From contig PBMM01000041.1 in the NCBI GenBank assembly GCA_002723635.1, forward strand, positions 6,793 through 12,367: DNA of 5,575 bases, in the 5' to 3' direction. The stretch comes from Methanobacteriota archaeon (GTDB lineage Archaea; Thermoplasmatota; Poseidoniia; Poseidoniales; Poseidoniaceae). The position numbers and the translations under genes are program-made. Every line of letters begins with the position of its first letter. Positions within the stretch are counted from its first letter, which is position 1. Of the stretch, positions 5,466 to 5,575 are shown one piece after another. The notes under the pieces were generated by a model. The model saw only the letters and a list, made by a program, of their open reading frames with translations. It ran no database searches and was not told the origin of the DNA.

Positions 5466-5575
5466 ATGAGCAACAACGAGACCCTTCTCTCTGTCACCAG
5501 CGCTCACCTCAACACCGGGCTTCGTGGCATCCCCGTCGGTACGTGCCGAACGTCGTTCGTAACCCCCACCGAAGG
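5466..5575 (+). CDS. Probable citrate synthase, N-terminal fragment
   Basis: Only the first 36 codons are in the window; the gene runs off the right edge. The visible part, especially HLNTGLRGIPVGTCRTSFV (residues 14-32), resembles the N-terminus of citrate synthases, in which a GL.G...G.T..S-like motif comes just before the conserved G..Y.GY.I segment. Citrate synthase condenses oxaloacetate and acetyl-CoA to citrate at the entry of the TCA cycle, in the cytoplasm. The catalytic His and Asp residues lie beyond the window, so the call rests on this short stretch alone. The ATG at 5466 is the first in-frame start after an in-frame stop at 5445, with a weak GGTG 5 bases upstream and a TATA box about 36 bases upstream. 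It looks transcriptionally independent of the preceding operon. Confidence 0.55.
   Translation, partial: MSNNETLLSVTSAHLNTGLRGIPVGTCRTSFVTPTE

Noticed and set aside
5444..5575. ATG at 5444 opening a second frame through the citrate synthase start
   Set aside because: Its product is rich in Arg, His, Pro and Gln and resembles nothing known, while the frame from 5466 gives citrate synthase-like sequence.
1..5575. CRISPR arrays, tRNA or rRNA genes, insertion sequences, integrase or transposase genes
   Set aside because: No regularly spaced direct repeats, no structural RNA signature, no terminal inverted repeats and no mobile-element protein motifs were seen by eye.

Overview
The window looks like a piece of a GC-rich archaeal chromosome, most plausibly from the Thermoplasmata side (for example marine group II / Poseidoniales). 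This is inference. It rests on archaeal-type TATA boxes about 26 bases upstream of predicted starts, one apparently leaderless gene, Shine-Dalgarno sites matching the AGGAGGTGAT complement of archaeal 16S rRNA, and a DUF835-like protein, a mostly archaeal family. No rRNA or other taxonomic marker is present, so a bacterial source is not excluded.

Layout. Two tightly packed gene groups diverge from a short intergenic region near 1484-1581. Leftward (minus strand) are a DUF309-family protein (1483-1082), an overlapping two-helix membrane protein of unknown function (1089-457), and a multi-helix membrane protein that runs off the left edge (422-1). Rightward (plus strand) are a DUF835-like protein with a long disordered basic tail (1582-3291), a DnaA/Hda-like AAA+ protein (3284-4945), and a YkgJ-type cysteine-cluster protein (4942-5412). 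The three rightward genes overlap by 8 and 4 bases and each has a well-placed ribosome binding site, so they look like one translationally coupled operon. After a 53-base gap with its own TATA box, the first 36 codons of a probable citrate synthase gene run off the right edge.

The main point of interest is the AAA+ protein. Its core follows the DnaA/Hda pattern from the linker before Walker A to the sensor 2 arginine, yet archaea normally initiate replication with Orc1/Cdc6. The Walker A lysine is arginine, as I recall for bacterial Hda. The sensor 1 position is changed, and the DNA-binding domain IV of DnaA is replaced by an acidic linker and a predicted coiled coil. Together with the DUF835-like partner this suggests an undescribed two-protein module, perhaps a nucleotide-sensing regulator or scaffold rather than a replication initiator. 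Its function cannot be read from the sequence. No tRNA, rRNA, CRISPR, insertion sequence or transposase was seen.
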